Positions 51,670-60,726 of a DNA stretch of 64,000 nt are shown piece by piece (positions within the stretch are counted from its first letter, which is position 1; each line of letters opens with the position of its first letter). The position numbers and the translations under genes were made by a program. This stretch comes from Vibrio sp. 10N (GTDB lineage: Bacteria; Pseudomonadota; Gammaproteobacteria; Enterobacterales; Vibrionaceae), in NCBI RefSeq assembly GCF_036245475.1, contig NZ_BTPM01000001.1, forward strand, positions 1,240,001 to 1,304,000, given 5' to 3'. A model generated the notes under the pieces. The model did not search any database. It worked only from the letters and a program-made list of their open reading frames with translations, and was not told where the DNA came from.

Positions 51670-51966
51670 AAGTCTTTGTTGATAGTTGCAAAGGTATAGC
51701 TATGAATGACAGAGCCTATCGCGGTATAACCGTCTTTGGTTCACTTAGAGAGCTATTATGCTCTGCAAGATCCTCACCTGAGTGAGGGTGACTGATAGCT
51801 CAGCGTGATTCACAACAATCGAAGCAGGAGTGCTTTGTCAAAAGTCACTTAGCATTTCAACCTTCCTCTTACCATAAATTACCCTTCCCCCCTGCCGTTT
51901 TGCTTGCTTTCCCGCTAGAATACCCCCATCACAACCCACTCACTTTCCGAATCAATAAGGAATGCC

Positions 51967-53181
51967 ATGAGCAGCCAAAATCCACTATCTAGCGATATAG
52001 TGATTGTCAGTAACTCTTCCGATAACCCGTTTGCCATTGATGTCGCTTATGCGATGGGGCAGCATGAGGACATCTCTGATGTCATCAGTATGAAGCACTT
52101 CATGAATACCGAATTTTGCCCGCGCTTTATCTCCGATGAAGATGACATGGACAATATCGGTAACAGCTTAGAAGGTAAGACGGTCGTTATCGTTAGTACC
52201 GGCAACCTTGTGACCAGTCGCCAAGAGCTAGCGATGCACAACTTTATTATTGCGCGTGCTGCTAAAGAGAATGGTGCGAGTCGCGTGGTGCTGGTGGAGC
52301 CTGACCTTTTCTTCTCTGCGCAAGATCGTGGCGCGCGTCCTGAGCTTGGTGATACGGGTGGTGAGCGCTCTGTGTCGGACATTAAGAAGTTTGATGGCCA
52401 GCCGTTTACCGCGCAGCTTTATGCGCAGTTGTTGAAACTGTCTGGTGTTGATGATGTGGTGACGGTACATAACCACTCAGATTCCGTGCAAAAGATGTTC
52501 GGCGATGTATTTGGTGGCCGCTTCTATAACCTCATTCCTTACCAAATTTACGCCCACTACCTGCTTAACTCTAACATCTTGAATTACGGCCCAGATGGCG
52601 AAGGTTTGGTACTTTGTGCGCCAGACAAAGGGGCACGTGATTTCGTTAAAGAGATGTACAACCGAATTGGTTTGAGCAAAGCCAAGTTCATCATGTTGGA
52701 TAAAGAGCGTACCGCTGAACGTAAGGTAGAAATCACCCTGCACAAAGAGAGTGAAGACACCTTCGAAGGGCTAGAAAATTCCAGCATCGTATTGTTTGAC
52801 GACATGGTTCGCACTGGGTCAACCGTGGTGAAATCGTGCCAGTTCCTGCAGCAGCTTAAACCTGAGAACATGGTGTTTACCGTCTCTCATTTCTACGCCA
52901 GTACCGAAGGTCGTGAGCGTATGTCTCATCCTGCATTAGGCGAGATTCTGACGCTGAATACTATGCCGACCATTCTTAACCGCGATGAGCAAGGCCGTCT
53001 GCGTAAGAAGATGGTGGTGCTGAAGATTGAGAAGTACTTGGCGCAGGAGCTAAGCAAGATCTTGGACATCCCGCAGCGTTTGGAAGAAGAAAATCCATAT
53101 AAGATCGATATGTCTTCTAAAAACCCGCGTTTCCAGCGCAAGATTTGGTTCTCTGATCAGCTGTCTGAGCTGAAACACTAA
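51967..53181 (+). CDS. PRPP synthetase/phosphoribosyltransferase-family protein
   Basis: A 404-residue cytosolic protein related to ribose-phosphate pyrophosphokinase. The PRPP-binding motif VLFDDMVRTGSTV (about 277-289) is intact, and APDKGARDFVKEM (about 218) resembles the pyrophosphate-loop region. It is about 90 residues longer than standard Prs, and the usual RQDR and DKRR segments are replaced (SAQDRGARPELGD, DKERTAERKVEI). It is therefore a divergent paralogue, not the housekeeping prs, and its substrate is open. It stands alone, with a terminator after it and the repeat region before it. Confidence 0.75.
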   Translation: MSSQNPLSSDIVIVSNSSDNPFAIDVAYAMGQHEDISDVISMKHFMNTEFCPRFISDEDDMDNIGNSLEGKTVVIVSTGNLVTSRQELAMHNFIIARAAKENGASRVVLVEPDLFFSAQDRGARPELGDTGGERSVSDIKKFDGQPFTAQLYAQLLKLSGVDDVVTVHNHSDSVQKMFGDVFGGRFYNLIPYQIYAHYLLNSNILNYGPDGEGLVLCAPDKGARDFVKEMYNRIGLSKAKFIMLDKERTAERKVEITLHKESEDTFEGLENSSIVLFDDMVRTGSTVVKSCQFLQQLKPENMVFTVSHFYASTEGRERMSHPALGEILTLNTMPTILNRDEQGRLRKKMVVLKIEKYLAQELSKILDIPQRLEEENPYKIDMSSKNPRFQRKIWFSDQLSELKH

Positions 53182-53230
53182 CCTGCGCATTCTATCGATT
53201 AAGTACAGCGATAGATTAGCTATTTAGTAA

Positions 53231-53262
53231 CGGCACATTCCGATAAAGAGTGTGCCGTTTAT
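53231..53262. terminator. Terminator between the PRPP-like gene and DUF808 gene
   Basis: The stem CGGCACA/TGTGCCG is followed by a T-rich tract on the plus strand. It lies between converging genes and touches the DUF808 stop. Confidence 0.7.
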
Positions 53263-54188
53263 TTATTTTTGAACGCCATAAAAACTTGGTGCAGCGCAAA
53301 ACATACCGCGCCAAGGGCTGCACCACTTGCGAGGTGAATCATGCTTGCGCCAATGCTCTCCCAAAATAGATCTAGGCTAGGGATGTGATTAAATGTGTCC
53401 GCTTGAGCGGCGCTTAAGTGCTCCAGCCAAGGCAGGGCGTGGGCAATGATGCCGCCGCCAACCAAAAACATCGCGATAGTGCCAACAATACCCAGTGCTT
53501 TCATTAACCACGGAGCAAACTGCAGCAGCCCAATGCCAAGCTTTTGTTTTATTGAACTCTTGTTGGGGTTGTTATTGATAAGCCATAGCCCAGCATCATC
53601 AAGTTTTACGATGACCGCCACCAAACCGTAAACACCAGCGGTGACTAATACCGCCACCACACTCAAGCCTATCGCTTGCATGGTAAGAGACTGTGTCATC
53701 ATAGTACCCAGTGCAATCACCACAATTTCAGCAGAAAGAATAAAGTCGGTGCGAACGGCGCCTTTCACCTTTTGTTTTTCGTAATCGGCAAGTTCTTCTT
53801 CGCTCATGGTTAGAGCTGGATGATTACTGGTTGCTGTTGACGTTTCGCCGGGATGGCTCCACCAATGGTGAACTTTTTCGAAGCCTTCATAGCAGAGAAA
53901 GGCGCCACCAAGCGTGAGAAGCGGTGTTATAAGCCAAGGGGCAACTAAGCTAATCAAAAGTGCTGCTGGCACCAAGATGACTTTATTAAGCAGTGAACCT
54001 TTCGCTACCGCCCAGACCACTGGCAGTTCACGCTCTGTAGAGACGCCGCTGACTTGCTCTGCGTTGACCGCTAGGTCGTCACCGAGCACGCCAGCGGTCT
54101 TCTTTACCGCGACTTTGGACATGACTGCCACGTCGTCCATCAGTACAGCAATATCATCAATAAGAGTCAGTAAACTTGCGCCAGCCAT
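53259..54188 (-). CDS. yedI: DUF808 membrane protein, YedI-like
   Basis: A 309-residue inner-membrane protein of the DUF808 family. It starts [21 protein letters not shown], the family's hallmark N-terminus, and contains [12 protein letters not shown] (about 99-110). It has about six hydrophobic segments, including one Gly-rich ([21 protein letters not shown]). The function is unknown. AAAGGA precedes the ATG. It is in the same direction as the downstream-transcribed neighbour's opposite strand end only at a terminator, and has no operon partner: the GST gene upstream is 64 bases away on the same strand. Confidence 0.9.
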   Translation of the reverse strand: MAGASLLTLIDDIAVLMDDVAVMSKVAVKKTAGVLGDDLAVNAEQVSGVSTERELPVVWAVAKGSLLNKVILVPAALLISLVAPWLITPLLTLGGAFLCYEGFEKVHHWWSHPGETSTATSNHPALTMSEEELADYEKQKVKGAVRTDFILSAEIVVIALGTMMTQSLTMQAIGLSVVAVLVTAGVYGLVAVIVKLDDAGLWLINNNPNKSSIKQKLGIGLLQFAPWLMKALGIVGTIAMFLVGGGIIAHALPWLEHLSAAQADTFNHIPSLDLFWESIGASMIHLASGAALGAVCFALHQVFMAFKNK

Positions 54189-54252
54189 GGAGTGGTTCCT
54201 TTATGTAGTATTTACCTGTTTTCCATGGCTTTATTGTAGTTGATGTTAAGCG

Positions 54253-54906
54253 CTAGGCGCAGACTTCTTCGCCTGCTTCATCTTCCATCACGATATCTGT
54301 CTCTGAGCTTGCCTCTGCAAGCCATCGTAAAATCGCCGCGCTCGAAAGGACTTTCTGTTGATAGCGTTTTGCAGGCTCGGATAGCTCAATACCATAGGTT
54401 CTAAATCTGAGTGCAACAGGCGCATACATAGCATCGGCAATGGACCAGTCGCCAAATAGCCATTGGTCCGGATACTGGCTCATTTGCTCTGACCACATTT
54501 CATCGATTCGTTTGATATCCGTACAAGCAGCCTCGCTTAACTCTACTTTGCGACGAGCGCGGCAGTTCATTGGTAGTTCATTACGAAGCGCCATAAAACC
54601 TGAGTGCATTTCGCTGACTACAGCACGTGCTTTGGCGCGCTCTGTGATAGACGCCGGCCAGCAACGACCATCAAGATATCGCTCGTTGACATACTCCATG
54701 ATGGCTAGCGAATCCCATGTAGTAATGTTGGAGTCGACAAGGGCAGGTACTTTGGCTGTTGGCGTGACTTCGGCAAGTGTTTGATAAAACTCGGGAGTGA
54801 ATAGAGTCAGCTTTTCCACTTCCACGTTTACATTGTTTTGAGCAAAGATAAGCCAGGCTCGTAGTGACCAACTCGAGTAGTTTTGGTTTGCAATATACAG
54901 TTTCAT
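54253..54906 (-). CDS. Glutathione S-transferase family protein
   Basis: A 217-residue cytosolic GST. The thioredoxin-like N-terminal domain (1-80) has NYSSWSLRAW near residue 9 (Ser as the likely glutathione-activating residue), KVPALVD (cis-Pro loop, about 53) and the DSLAIMEYV segment (about 66-74). The helical C-terminal domain has WLFGDWSIADAMYAPVALR, the usual N-capping box region. It probably conjugates glutathione to electrophiles or acts as a maleylacetoacetate-isomerase-like enzyme. AAGGAGG precedes the ATG. It is divergent from a LysR gene, its probable regulator. Confidence 0.9.
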   Translation of the reverse strand: MKLYIANQNYSSWSLRAWLIFAQNNVNVEVEKLTLFTPEFYQTLAEVTPTAKVPALVDSNITTWDSLAIMEYVNERYLDGRCWPASITERAKARAVVSEMHSGFMALRNELPMNCRARRKVELSEAACTDIKRIDEMWSEQMSQYPDQWLFGDWSIADAMYAPVALRFRTYGIELSEPAKRYQQKVLSSAAILRWLAEASSETDIVMEDEAGEEVCA

Positions 54907-55012
54907 GTCGCCTCCTTTCTGGTTTGATTTTCATCATAATCAATGGTTTGATGGGTGACTAACGCATAGTTTTAATGAGTGCCATCAATGGAATCGATGG
55001 GTGGAGAGAGAT

Positions 55013-55825
55013 ATGGATATTGAAGCGCTACGCAGTTATCTGGCGTTTTCGGAAACGGGCAGTTTTACTCGGGCAGCGAAACAGATCAATCGAACGCAGT
55101 CGGCTTTTAGCGCCCAGATGAAGAAGCTAGAAAGCGAAGCGGGGACGCCACTGTTTGAGCGTCAGGGACGTAATATGATGCTCACGGAAGCAGGCTTAGC
55201 GCTAAAAGCGCATGCGGAGCAAATTTTGGCGCTGCATGACAAGGCGCTGCATCAAGTGCAGAAGTATCAAAACAAAACCTCACTCAGGCTCGGCTGCCCA
55301 GAAGATTACAATGAAACCATTCTTCCAAAAGTGATCAGTGCCATCACTAAAACGGAGCCGACGTGCTCTGTTCAAGTCTATTCTCAGCCCAGTGTCGTGC
55401 TAAGAGAATGGCTCGATGAGGGGAAAATCGATGCGGCGATAGTGACAAGAGCACCAGATAGCGAAGAGGGCTATTGGCTTGAGTCCGATCGCGGAGTGTG
55501 GATTGCTGCTGAGAATTTTGATGTCTCTCAAAGGCCGCTGCCTTTGGTGCTGTTTCAAACTGACTGTAAGTACCACGCTGCCGCAGTCGATAGCTTGACG
55601 AAACGAAGTGTGAGCCATCAACTCATCGCATGCTGCAATACGGCATCCGCCCAACGGTCGTTGGTTTCTGCAGGGCTTGGTGTCGGCGCTATGGGCCAGC
55701 TGAGCGTCAATAAGGATGTGGTTATCCTAGATAACATGCCATCACTGCCAAATGTCGACATTGTGCTGCTTACAGGCGCATCCGCTCACCCTCTGCTTAC
55801 ACAGTTGTTTATTGCCGAAATTTAG
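55013..55825 (+). CDS. LysR-family regulator next to the GST gene
   Basis: A 270-residue LysR factor with an N-terminal HTH (MDIEALRSYLAFSETGSFTRAA region) and a short effector domain. The ATG at 55013 has GGAGAG upstream; a GTG four codons earlier is possible. It is divergent from the GST gene across 106 bases. A dyad CCATC-N9-GATGG (54982-55000) just before its start could be an autoregulatory site. The gene ends ahead of a perfect 14-bp palindrome. The ligand is unknown. Confidence 0.87.
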   Translation: MDIEALRSYLAFSETGSFTRAAKQINRTQSAFSAQMKKLESEAGTPLFERQGRNMMLTEAGLALKAHAEQILALHDKALHQVQKYQNKTSLRLGCPEDYNETILPKVISAITKTEPTCSVQVYSQPSVVLREWLDEGKIDAAIVTRAPDSEEGYWLESDRGVWIAAENFDVSQRPLPLVLFQTDCKYHAAAVDSLTKRSVSHQLIACCNTASAQRSLVSAGLGVGAMGQLSVNKDVVILDNMPSLPNVDIVLLTGASAHPLLTQLFIAEI

Positions 55826-55846
55826 CTCGGTTAGGGAAGATAGATG

Positions 55847-55879
55847 AGCATGTAATACGATTTATTCGTATTACATGCT
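55847..55879. terminator. Perfect 14-bp inverted repeat after the LysR gene
   Basis: AGCATGTAATACGA (55847-55860) and TCGTATTACATGCT (55866-55879) with a 5-base loop, 21 bases after the LysR stop. There is no T-run after it, so it may be a terminator of unusual type, an RNA 3'-end stabiliser or a protein site. Confidence 0.5.
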
Positions 55880-56010
55880 TGGAATAATTCTCAATATATC
55901 CTGTGGTTGAACGTGAATGTGATAATTTATTTGTTTTTATAAACGTCTGTTCTAAAAATATTCTACTAAATGACAAGTTTTTGTCAGAAATTACCTATTA
56001 AGTAGTAGAG

Positions 56011-56024
56011 TTGATTTTCGTCAA
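56011..56024. promoter_or_regulatory. FNR box upstream of dmsA
   Basis: TTGATTTTCGTCAA matches the FNR consensus TTGAT-N4-ATCAA at 9 of 10 positions. A -10-like TGTAAC at 56045 is spaced as for a class II activator site near -41.5. This predicts anaerobic induction of dmsABCD-napF. Confidence 0.75.
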
Positions 56025-56090
56025 CTGTTTCCAGTTTTTTCGTTTGTAACATGCCCGTGATGATGCATAACTATAACTGAGCATGTCTAT

Positions 56091-58538
56091 ATGAACGATA
56101 AACTGAAGCAATTATTGACGCCGTCGTTGACGCGTCGAGGATTCATCAAATCCTCGTCGGCCATCGGTGGTCTCGCGGCAGCGACAAGTGCCATCTCTCT
56201 CCCCTTCAAATCTGCACACGCAGAAACCCAATCAGCACCAAGTGATGAAAAGGTTGTTTGGAGCGCTTGTACTGTTAACTGTGGTAGTCGATGCCCACTG
56301 CGCATGCACGTAGTCGATGGCGAGATCAAATGGGTCGATGCCGACAATACCGGTACCGATAACTACGCCAACAAAGATGTGCAAGTCCGTGCGTGTTTGC
56401 GTGGTCGCTCAATGCGTCGCCGTGTTTACAATCCGGACCGTCTGAAATACCCAATGAAGCGTATTGGTAAGCGTGGTGAAGGTAAGTTTAAGCGCATCTC
56501 TTGGGATGAAGCTTACACTGAGATCGTCAATAGCCTAGATCACATCAAAAAAGAATACGGTAACGAAGCGATCTACTTGAACTATGGTACGGGTACGCTT
56601 GGCGGCACGGTCACTAAGTCTTGGCCTCCAGGTAAGTCTTTGATCGCTCGTTTGATGAACCTAACTGGCGGTTACTTGAACCACTACGGTGACTACTCGA
56701 CAGCACAGATTGCGAAAGGCCTGAGCTACACCTACGGTGGCTGGGCTAACGGTAACTCTTTCTCTGATACTGAGAACAGCAAGCTGATTGTTCAGTTCGG
56801 TAATAACCCTGCTGAAACGCGCATGTCTGGTGGCGGTTTGATCCACCACTTAATTGAGAGCAAAGCGAAATCGAACGCCCGCATGATCATGATCGATCCG
56901 CGTTACAACGATACAGCGGCGGGTCACGAAGATCAGTGGATCCCAATTAAACCCGGTACGGATGCGGCCTTTATCTCTGCGATGGCGCATGTGATGATCA
57001 AAGAAGACTTGGTTGACCAAGCTTTCTTAGACAAATACTGCGTTGGCTACGACGAGAAGACCTTACCAGCCTCGGCACCAGCAAACAGCGACTATAAGTC
57101 TTACATTCTTGGCCTTGGCGAAGATGGCATCGAGAAGACTCCTGAATGGGCTGCGCCTATTACTGGTATTCCTGTTGATATCATTATCCAGACGGCTCGC
57201 GAAATCGGCTCAACCAAGCCGTGTGCTATCTATCAAGGTTGGGGTCTACAACGTACTCAAAACGGTGAGATTGCCTCGCGCGCTATTGCTATGCTGGCAC
57301 TGTTAACGGGTAACTTAGGTATTCATGGCGGCGGCTCTGGCGCTCGTGAATCGGATTACAACATTCCGTTTGTTCGTTTCCCGACCCTTGAAAACCCAAT
57401 TCAAACGTCTATCTCTATGTTCCTTTGGACAGATGCGATTGTGCGCGGCCCAGAAATGACGGCAACGCGTGACGGTGTGCGCGGTAAAGATAAGCTTGAC
57501 GTGCCAATTAAGTTCATCTGGAACTACGCAGGTAACTGCATTATCAACCAGCACTCTGATATCAACCGTACTAACGACATCCTACAAGATGACAAAGCGT
57601 GCGAGATGATTGTAGTGATTGATAACCATATGACGTCTTCGGCGAAATATGCGGACATCATCCTACCAGACCTGACCACGTCAGAGCAGGCGGACTTCTG
57701 TATGGATGGCAAAGCGGCGAACATGCCTTACTTCATCTTTGCAGACAAAGCGATTGAGCCTCAGTTCGAAGCGCGCAGCATTTACCAAATCTGTTCGGAT
57801 CTGGCTGAGCGTATGGGTGTAGGTAAAGAGTTTACTGAAGGTCGAGATCAAGAAGGCTGGCTGCGTCATTTATACGCGGAAACTTTGAAGCTAGACCCAA
57901 CACTTCCAGATTTTGAAACGGTTCGCAAGCAAGGCATCGTTAAGCGTAGTGACCCGAATGGGCACTATGTGGCTTACCAAGCATTCCGTGAAGATCCAGA
58001 GAACAACCCGCTGACGACACCGTCTGGCAAGGTTGAGATTTACTCTGAAGAACTAGCAAGACTCGCTGCGGAGTGGGAACTGCCTGAAGGCGATGTGATT
58101 CACCCGCTACCTATCTATGTGAGTACGTCTGAAGGCTGGGACTCGCCTCTACGTAACAAGTACCCGCTTCAATTGACAGGTTTCCACTTTAAAGCTCGCT
58201 GTCACTCGACTTACGGCAACGTTGATGTGATCAAACAAGCCGCGCGCCAAGAGATGTGGATCAACCCGATAGATGCTGAGCGTCGTGGCATTAAGAATGG
58301 CGACCGCATCAAGATCTATAACGATCGTGGTGAAGTTCGAATCAACGCAAAAGTGACGCCTCGAATGATGCCGGGTGTAGTGGCACTGGGTGAGGGCGCT
58401 TGGTACGCACCAGATGGTAATAAGGTGGACCACAATGGTTCAATCAACGTGTTGACGTCTCAAAAGCCAAGTCCATTGGCGAAGGGCAACCCGCAACACA
58501 CAAACCTTGTCGAAGTTCAACTGGTTAAGAAGGCGTAA
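56091..58538 (+). CDS. dmsA: DMSO reductase catalytic subunit DmsA
   Basis: An 815-residue molybdopterin oxidoreductase that reduces DMSO and related S- and N-oxides. The twin-arginine signal (LTRRGFIKSS at 13-22, then a hydrophobic stretch to AHA-E) directs export. The N-terminal [4Fe-4S] site has CTVNCGSRC and the fourth Cys in RACLRG. Ser203 in GDYSTA is the expected Mo ligand. The length equals that of E. coli DmsA (about 814). It heads dmsABCD-napF behind an FNR box. Compared with TorA in this window, it has the FeS motif and so uses DmsB as electron donor. Confidence 0.96.
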   Translation: MNDKLKQLLTPSLTRRGFIKSSSAIGGLAAATSAISLPFKSAHAETQSAPSDEKVVWSACTVNCGSRCPLRMHVVDGEIKWVDADNTGTDNYANKDVQVRACLRGRSMRRRVYNPDRLKYPMKRIGKRGEGKFKRISWDEAYTEIVNSLDHIKKEYGNEAIYLNYGTGTLGGTVTKSWPPGKSLIARLMNLTGGYLNHYGDYSTAQIAKGLSYTYGGWANGNSFSDTENSKLIVQFGNNPAETRMSGGGLIHHLIESKAKSNARMIMIDPRYNDTAAGHEDQWIPIKPGTDAAFISAMAHVMIKEDLVDQAFLDKYCVGYDEKTLPASAPANSDYKSYILGLGEDGIEKTPEWAAPITGIPVDIIIQTAREIGSTKPCAIYQGWGLQRTQNGEIASRAIAMLALLTGNLGIHGGGSGARESDYNIPFVRFPTLENPIQTSISMFLWTDAIVRGPEMTATRDGVRGKDKLDVPIKFIWNYAGNCIINQHSDINRTNDILQDDKACEMIVVIDNHMTSSAKYADIILPDLTTSEQADFCMDGKAANMPYFIFADKAIEPQFEARSIYQICSDLAERMGVGKEFTEGRDQEGWLRHLYAETLKLDPTLPDFETVRKQGIVKRSDPNGHYVAYQAFREDPENNPLTTPSGKVEIYSEELARLAAEWELPEGDVIHPLPIYVSTSEGWDSPLRNKYPLQLTGFHFKARCHSTYGNVDVIKQAARQEMWINPIDAERRGIKNGDRIKIYNDRGEVRINAKVTPRMMPGVVALGEGAWYAPDGNKVDHNGSINVLTSQKPSPLAKGNPQHTNLVEVQLVKKA

Positions 58539-58548
58539 GGACTAACTC

Positions 58549-59163
58549 ATGAAACAATACGGTTTTTATATCGACTCGAGTAAGTGCACTGGCTGTAAAA
58601 CCTGCCAGTTATCTTGCAAAGACTTTAAAGATTTGGGTGTCGACCGCAGTTTTCGCCGTGTGTATGAATACGCTGGTGGTAACTGGGTAGAAGAGAATGG
58701 TACCTATCGTCAGGACGTGTTTGCTTACTACACCTCTATTGCGTGTAACCATTGTGATGAGCCAGCGTGTGCTAAGGTGTGTCCATCGGGTGCAATGCAC
58801 AAGCGTGAAGATGGTTTTGTCGTTGTTGATGAAAAGGTATGTATCGGCTGTAAACATTGTGCCAATGCGTGCCCTTACGGCGCGCCTCAGTACAGCAAAG
58901 AAAAAGGCCACATGACCAAATGTGACGGCTGTTTTGAGCGCGTAGCAGACGGTTTTGAGCCTATCTGTGTCGGCTCATGCCCGCTTCGAGCGCTGGAGTT
59001 TGGTCCAATTGCTGAGCTTCGTGCGAAATACGGCACTAATGCCGATGTGGCACCGCTTCCGTCTTCGTCACTGACGAAACCTAATATTGTGATCAAGCCA
59101 AACCGTCATGCGCGTCCAACTAATGACACGACTGGTCACCTAGCAAACCCTAAGGAGGTCTAA
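58549..59163 (+). CDS. dmsB: DMSO reductase iron-sulfur subunit DmsB
   Basis: A 204-residue electron-transfer subunit with four [4Fe-4S] clusters. The Cys groups are CTGCKTCQLSC (near 15), CNHCDEPACAKVCP (near 68), CIGCKHCANACP (near 101) and CDGCFERV...CVGSCP. It carries electrons from DmsC to DmsA and is exported with DmsA through the Tat route. It starts 10 bases after dmsA, and its 3' end contains the AAGGAGG ribosome binding site of dmsC. The length matches E. coli (205). Confidence 0.96.
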   Translation: MKQYGFYIDSSKCTGCKTCQLSCKDFKDLGVDRSFRRVYEYAGGNWVEENGTYRQDVFAYYTSIACNHCDEPACAKVCPSGAMHKREDGFVVVDEKVCIGCKHCANACPYGAPQYSKEKGHMTKCDGCFERVADGFEPICVGSCPLRALEFGPIAELRAKYGTNADVAPLPSSSLTKPNIVIKPNRHARPTNDTTGHLANPKEV

Positions 59164-59164
59164 G

Positions 59165-60007
59165 ATGGGATGGCATGAATGGCCTTTGATTTTCTTCACT
59201 GTACTTGCACAAACCGCGGTAGGTGCGTTTATTGTGATGGGTCTAATCACATTGTTTGGAAAAGCAGATGCGCACGTGAAAACGGGCATCACTCGTAACA
59301 TGTTCTTTATCTGGGTATTCATGGGACTAGGCTTTATGGCCTCGACTATGCACTTGGGTAGCCCAATGCGTGCAATTAACGCGTTGAATCAAGTGGGAAC
59401 CTCGTGGCTATCGCGCGAGATTTTGTTTGGCTCAATGTTCTTTGGTTTGGGTGGCATCTATTGGCTATTGTCTGTTATCGACAAAGGCAGCGAAGCGATT
59501 CGCAAAGGCTTGTTGGTAGCAGCAATGGTGATTGGCGTGGTATTTATGTACGCAATGACCAACGTGTACATCATTGATACCGTTCCAACTTGGGATACGC
59601 CGTTTACCGGTCAATCTTTTGCACTCACAGCAGTGGTGTGCGGCGTGATGCTGTCACTTATTCTGATGCGTGGTGCGAAACTTGAGTGTCCTAAGCTTGG
59701 TCAGATCACGGCGATTGTGGCGTCTGTTGCGGGCCTAGCGCTTGTGATGACGACGATCTCTATGATGGGCTCACTGCCTAGCATCCATTCAGCAATAGTA
59801 TCAGCAGCTGAGCTTGTGCCAAACATGGCCGAAATTCAAAACCTACGTTTTGTGCTGGTGTTTGCGGGTATTGCGGCTTGGGTTTGGGCAATGCGCTCTG
59901 AATCACGCTCTATGCCAATCGCGGTGGTGGGTTTTGCAATGGTTATGGTAGCAGAGCTTATTGGTCGCAGCGTGTTCTTCGGTCTTCATATGACTGCGGG
60001 CATGTAA
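59165..60007 (+). CDS. dmsC: DMSO reductase membrane anchor DmsC
   Basis: A 280-residue inner-membrane protein with eight predicted helices. It oxidises menaquinol and anchors DmsAB. It begins MGWHEWPLIFFTVLAQTAVG, the conserved DmsC start, and includes HLGSPMRAINA (about 59-69) with the His needed for quinol binding in the family. It starts 1 base after the dmsB stop. The gap of 81 bases to the chaperone gene is the largest within the operon. Confidence 0.95.
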   Translation: MGWHEWPLIFFTVLAQTAVGAFIVMGLITLFGKADAHVKTGITRNMFFIWVFMGLGFMASTMHLGSPMRAINALNQVGTSWLSREILFGSMFFGLGGIYWLLSVIDKGSEAIRKGLLVAAMVIGVVFMYAMTNVYIIDTVPTWDTPFTGQSFALTAVVCGVMLSLILMRGAKLECPKLGQITAIVASVAGLALVMTTISMMGSLPSIHSAIVSAAELVPNMAEIQNLRFVLVFAGIAAWVWAMRSESRSMPIAVVGFAMVMVAELIGRSVFFGLHMTAGM

Positions 60008-60088
60008 TGAGTGAGGAGGGTAGGCGCTTGTGCCTGCCCTCTATTACACTCAACTTTATTGTTTAGAATAACTTGGTAATCTCAGTTC

Positions 60089-60697
60089 ATGTCACAATCA
60101 GACGTTATTGATCTTCAAAGTCTACAGACCATGGCCAAAGTGTTTGGCTCACTCTTGTATTTCCCGCTTACTGATAGCAACAACCAAGCTTTGATCAAAG
60201 CTTTGTCGGAAGATGAAGCGCTGGAGAACAGCGACATTCAAGCCTGGTGTAAAACAGCTCAAACCGAACTGCCAGACGCACTAAACCAGGACTTCTTCTT
60301 ACTGTTTGAAGGAGGAGAAGTGATGTTGGCGCCGCCTTGGGGCTCTGTGTACACCGACAAAGAAGAAGTGATCTTTGGTGACAGTACCGTTGCGTATCGC
60401 CAGTTTTTGCGTGAGTACGGCATTGAGCTTGATACCGGCATGCGCGAGCCAGAAGACCAAATTGGTTTGATGTTGTTTGCGGTTAGCCAACTTATCGAGC
60501 AACAGCAAGATGTTGAAACGGTAAAAACGTTGTTGACCGAGCACTTGCTAACTTGGTGTTATCGCTACTTTGAATTGGTACAACAGCATGCGACAACCAA
60601 CAGTTACAAACAGTTGGCAGGCTTGGTTTCTTTATGGTGTGAAGTGGTACAGGATGTGCTTGATATTACGCCAAATGCTGTGAAGTTATATCGTTAA
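60089..60697 (+). CDS. dmsD: TorD/DmsD family Tat proofreading chaperone
   Basis: A 202-residue all-helical cytosolic chaperone of the TorD/DmsD superfamily. It binds the twin-arginine leader of its molybdoenzyme and helps insert the cofactor. The signature region is LLFEGGEVMLAPPWGSVYTDKE (about 71-92), with the conserved Pro-Pro-x-x-S/T-V/Y-Y pattern, and EPEDQIGLMLF (about 126-136) follows. Its place between dmsC and napF points to DmsA as client. Because no torD accompanies torCA, it might also serve TorA, which would need testing. Its ribosome binding site is weak. Confidence 0.87.
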   Translation: MSQSDVIDLQSLQTMAKVFGSLLYFPLTDSNNQALIKALSEDEALENSDIQAWCKTAQTELPDALNQDFFLLFEGGEVMLAPPWGSVYTDKEEVIFGDSTVAYRQFLREYGIELDTGMREPEDQIGLMLFAVSQLIEQQQDVETVKTLLTEHLLTWCYRYFELVQQHATTNSYKQLAGLVSLWCEVVQDVLDITPNAVKLYR

Positions 60698-60726
60698 AAA
60701 ATATGCCTATCAATGGTGAGAAAATT

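Larger units (their letters stand above)
50572..51966. repeat. Repeat array B and degenerate elements, no genes
   Basis: 1395 bases without a gene. From about 50898 to 51600 there are three 125-bp cores in units of about 243 bases. Two isolated half-elements follow (51646-51669 and 51768-51795). The first 320 bases, next to the lipoprotein gene, show nothing recognisable. A small open frame near 51294-51488 is repeat-derived. Confidence 0.9.
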
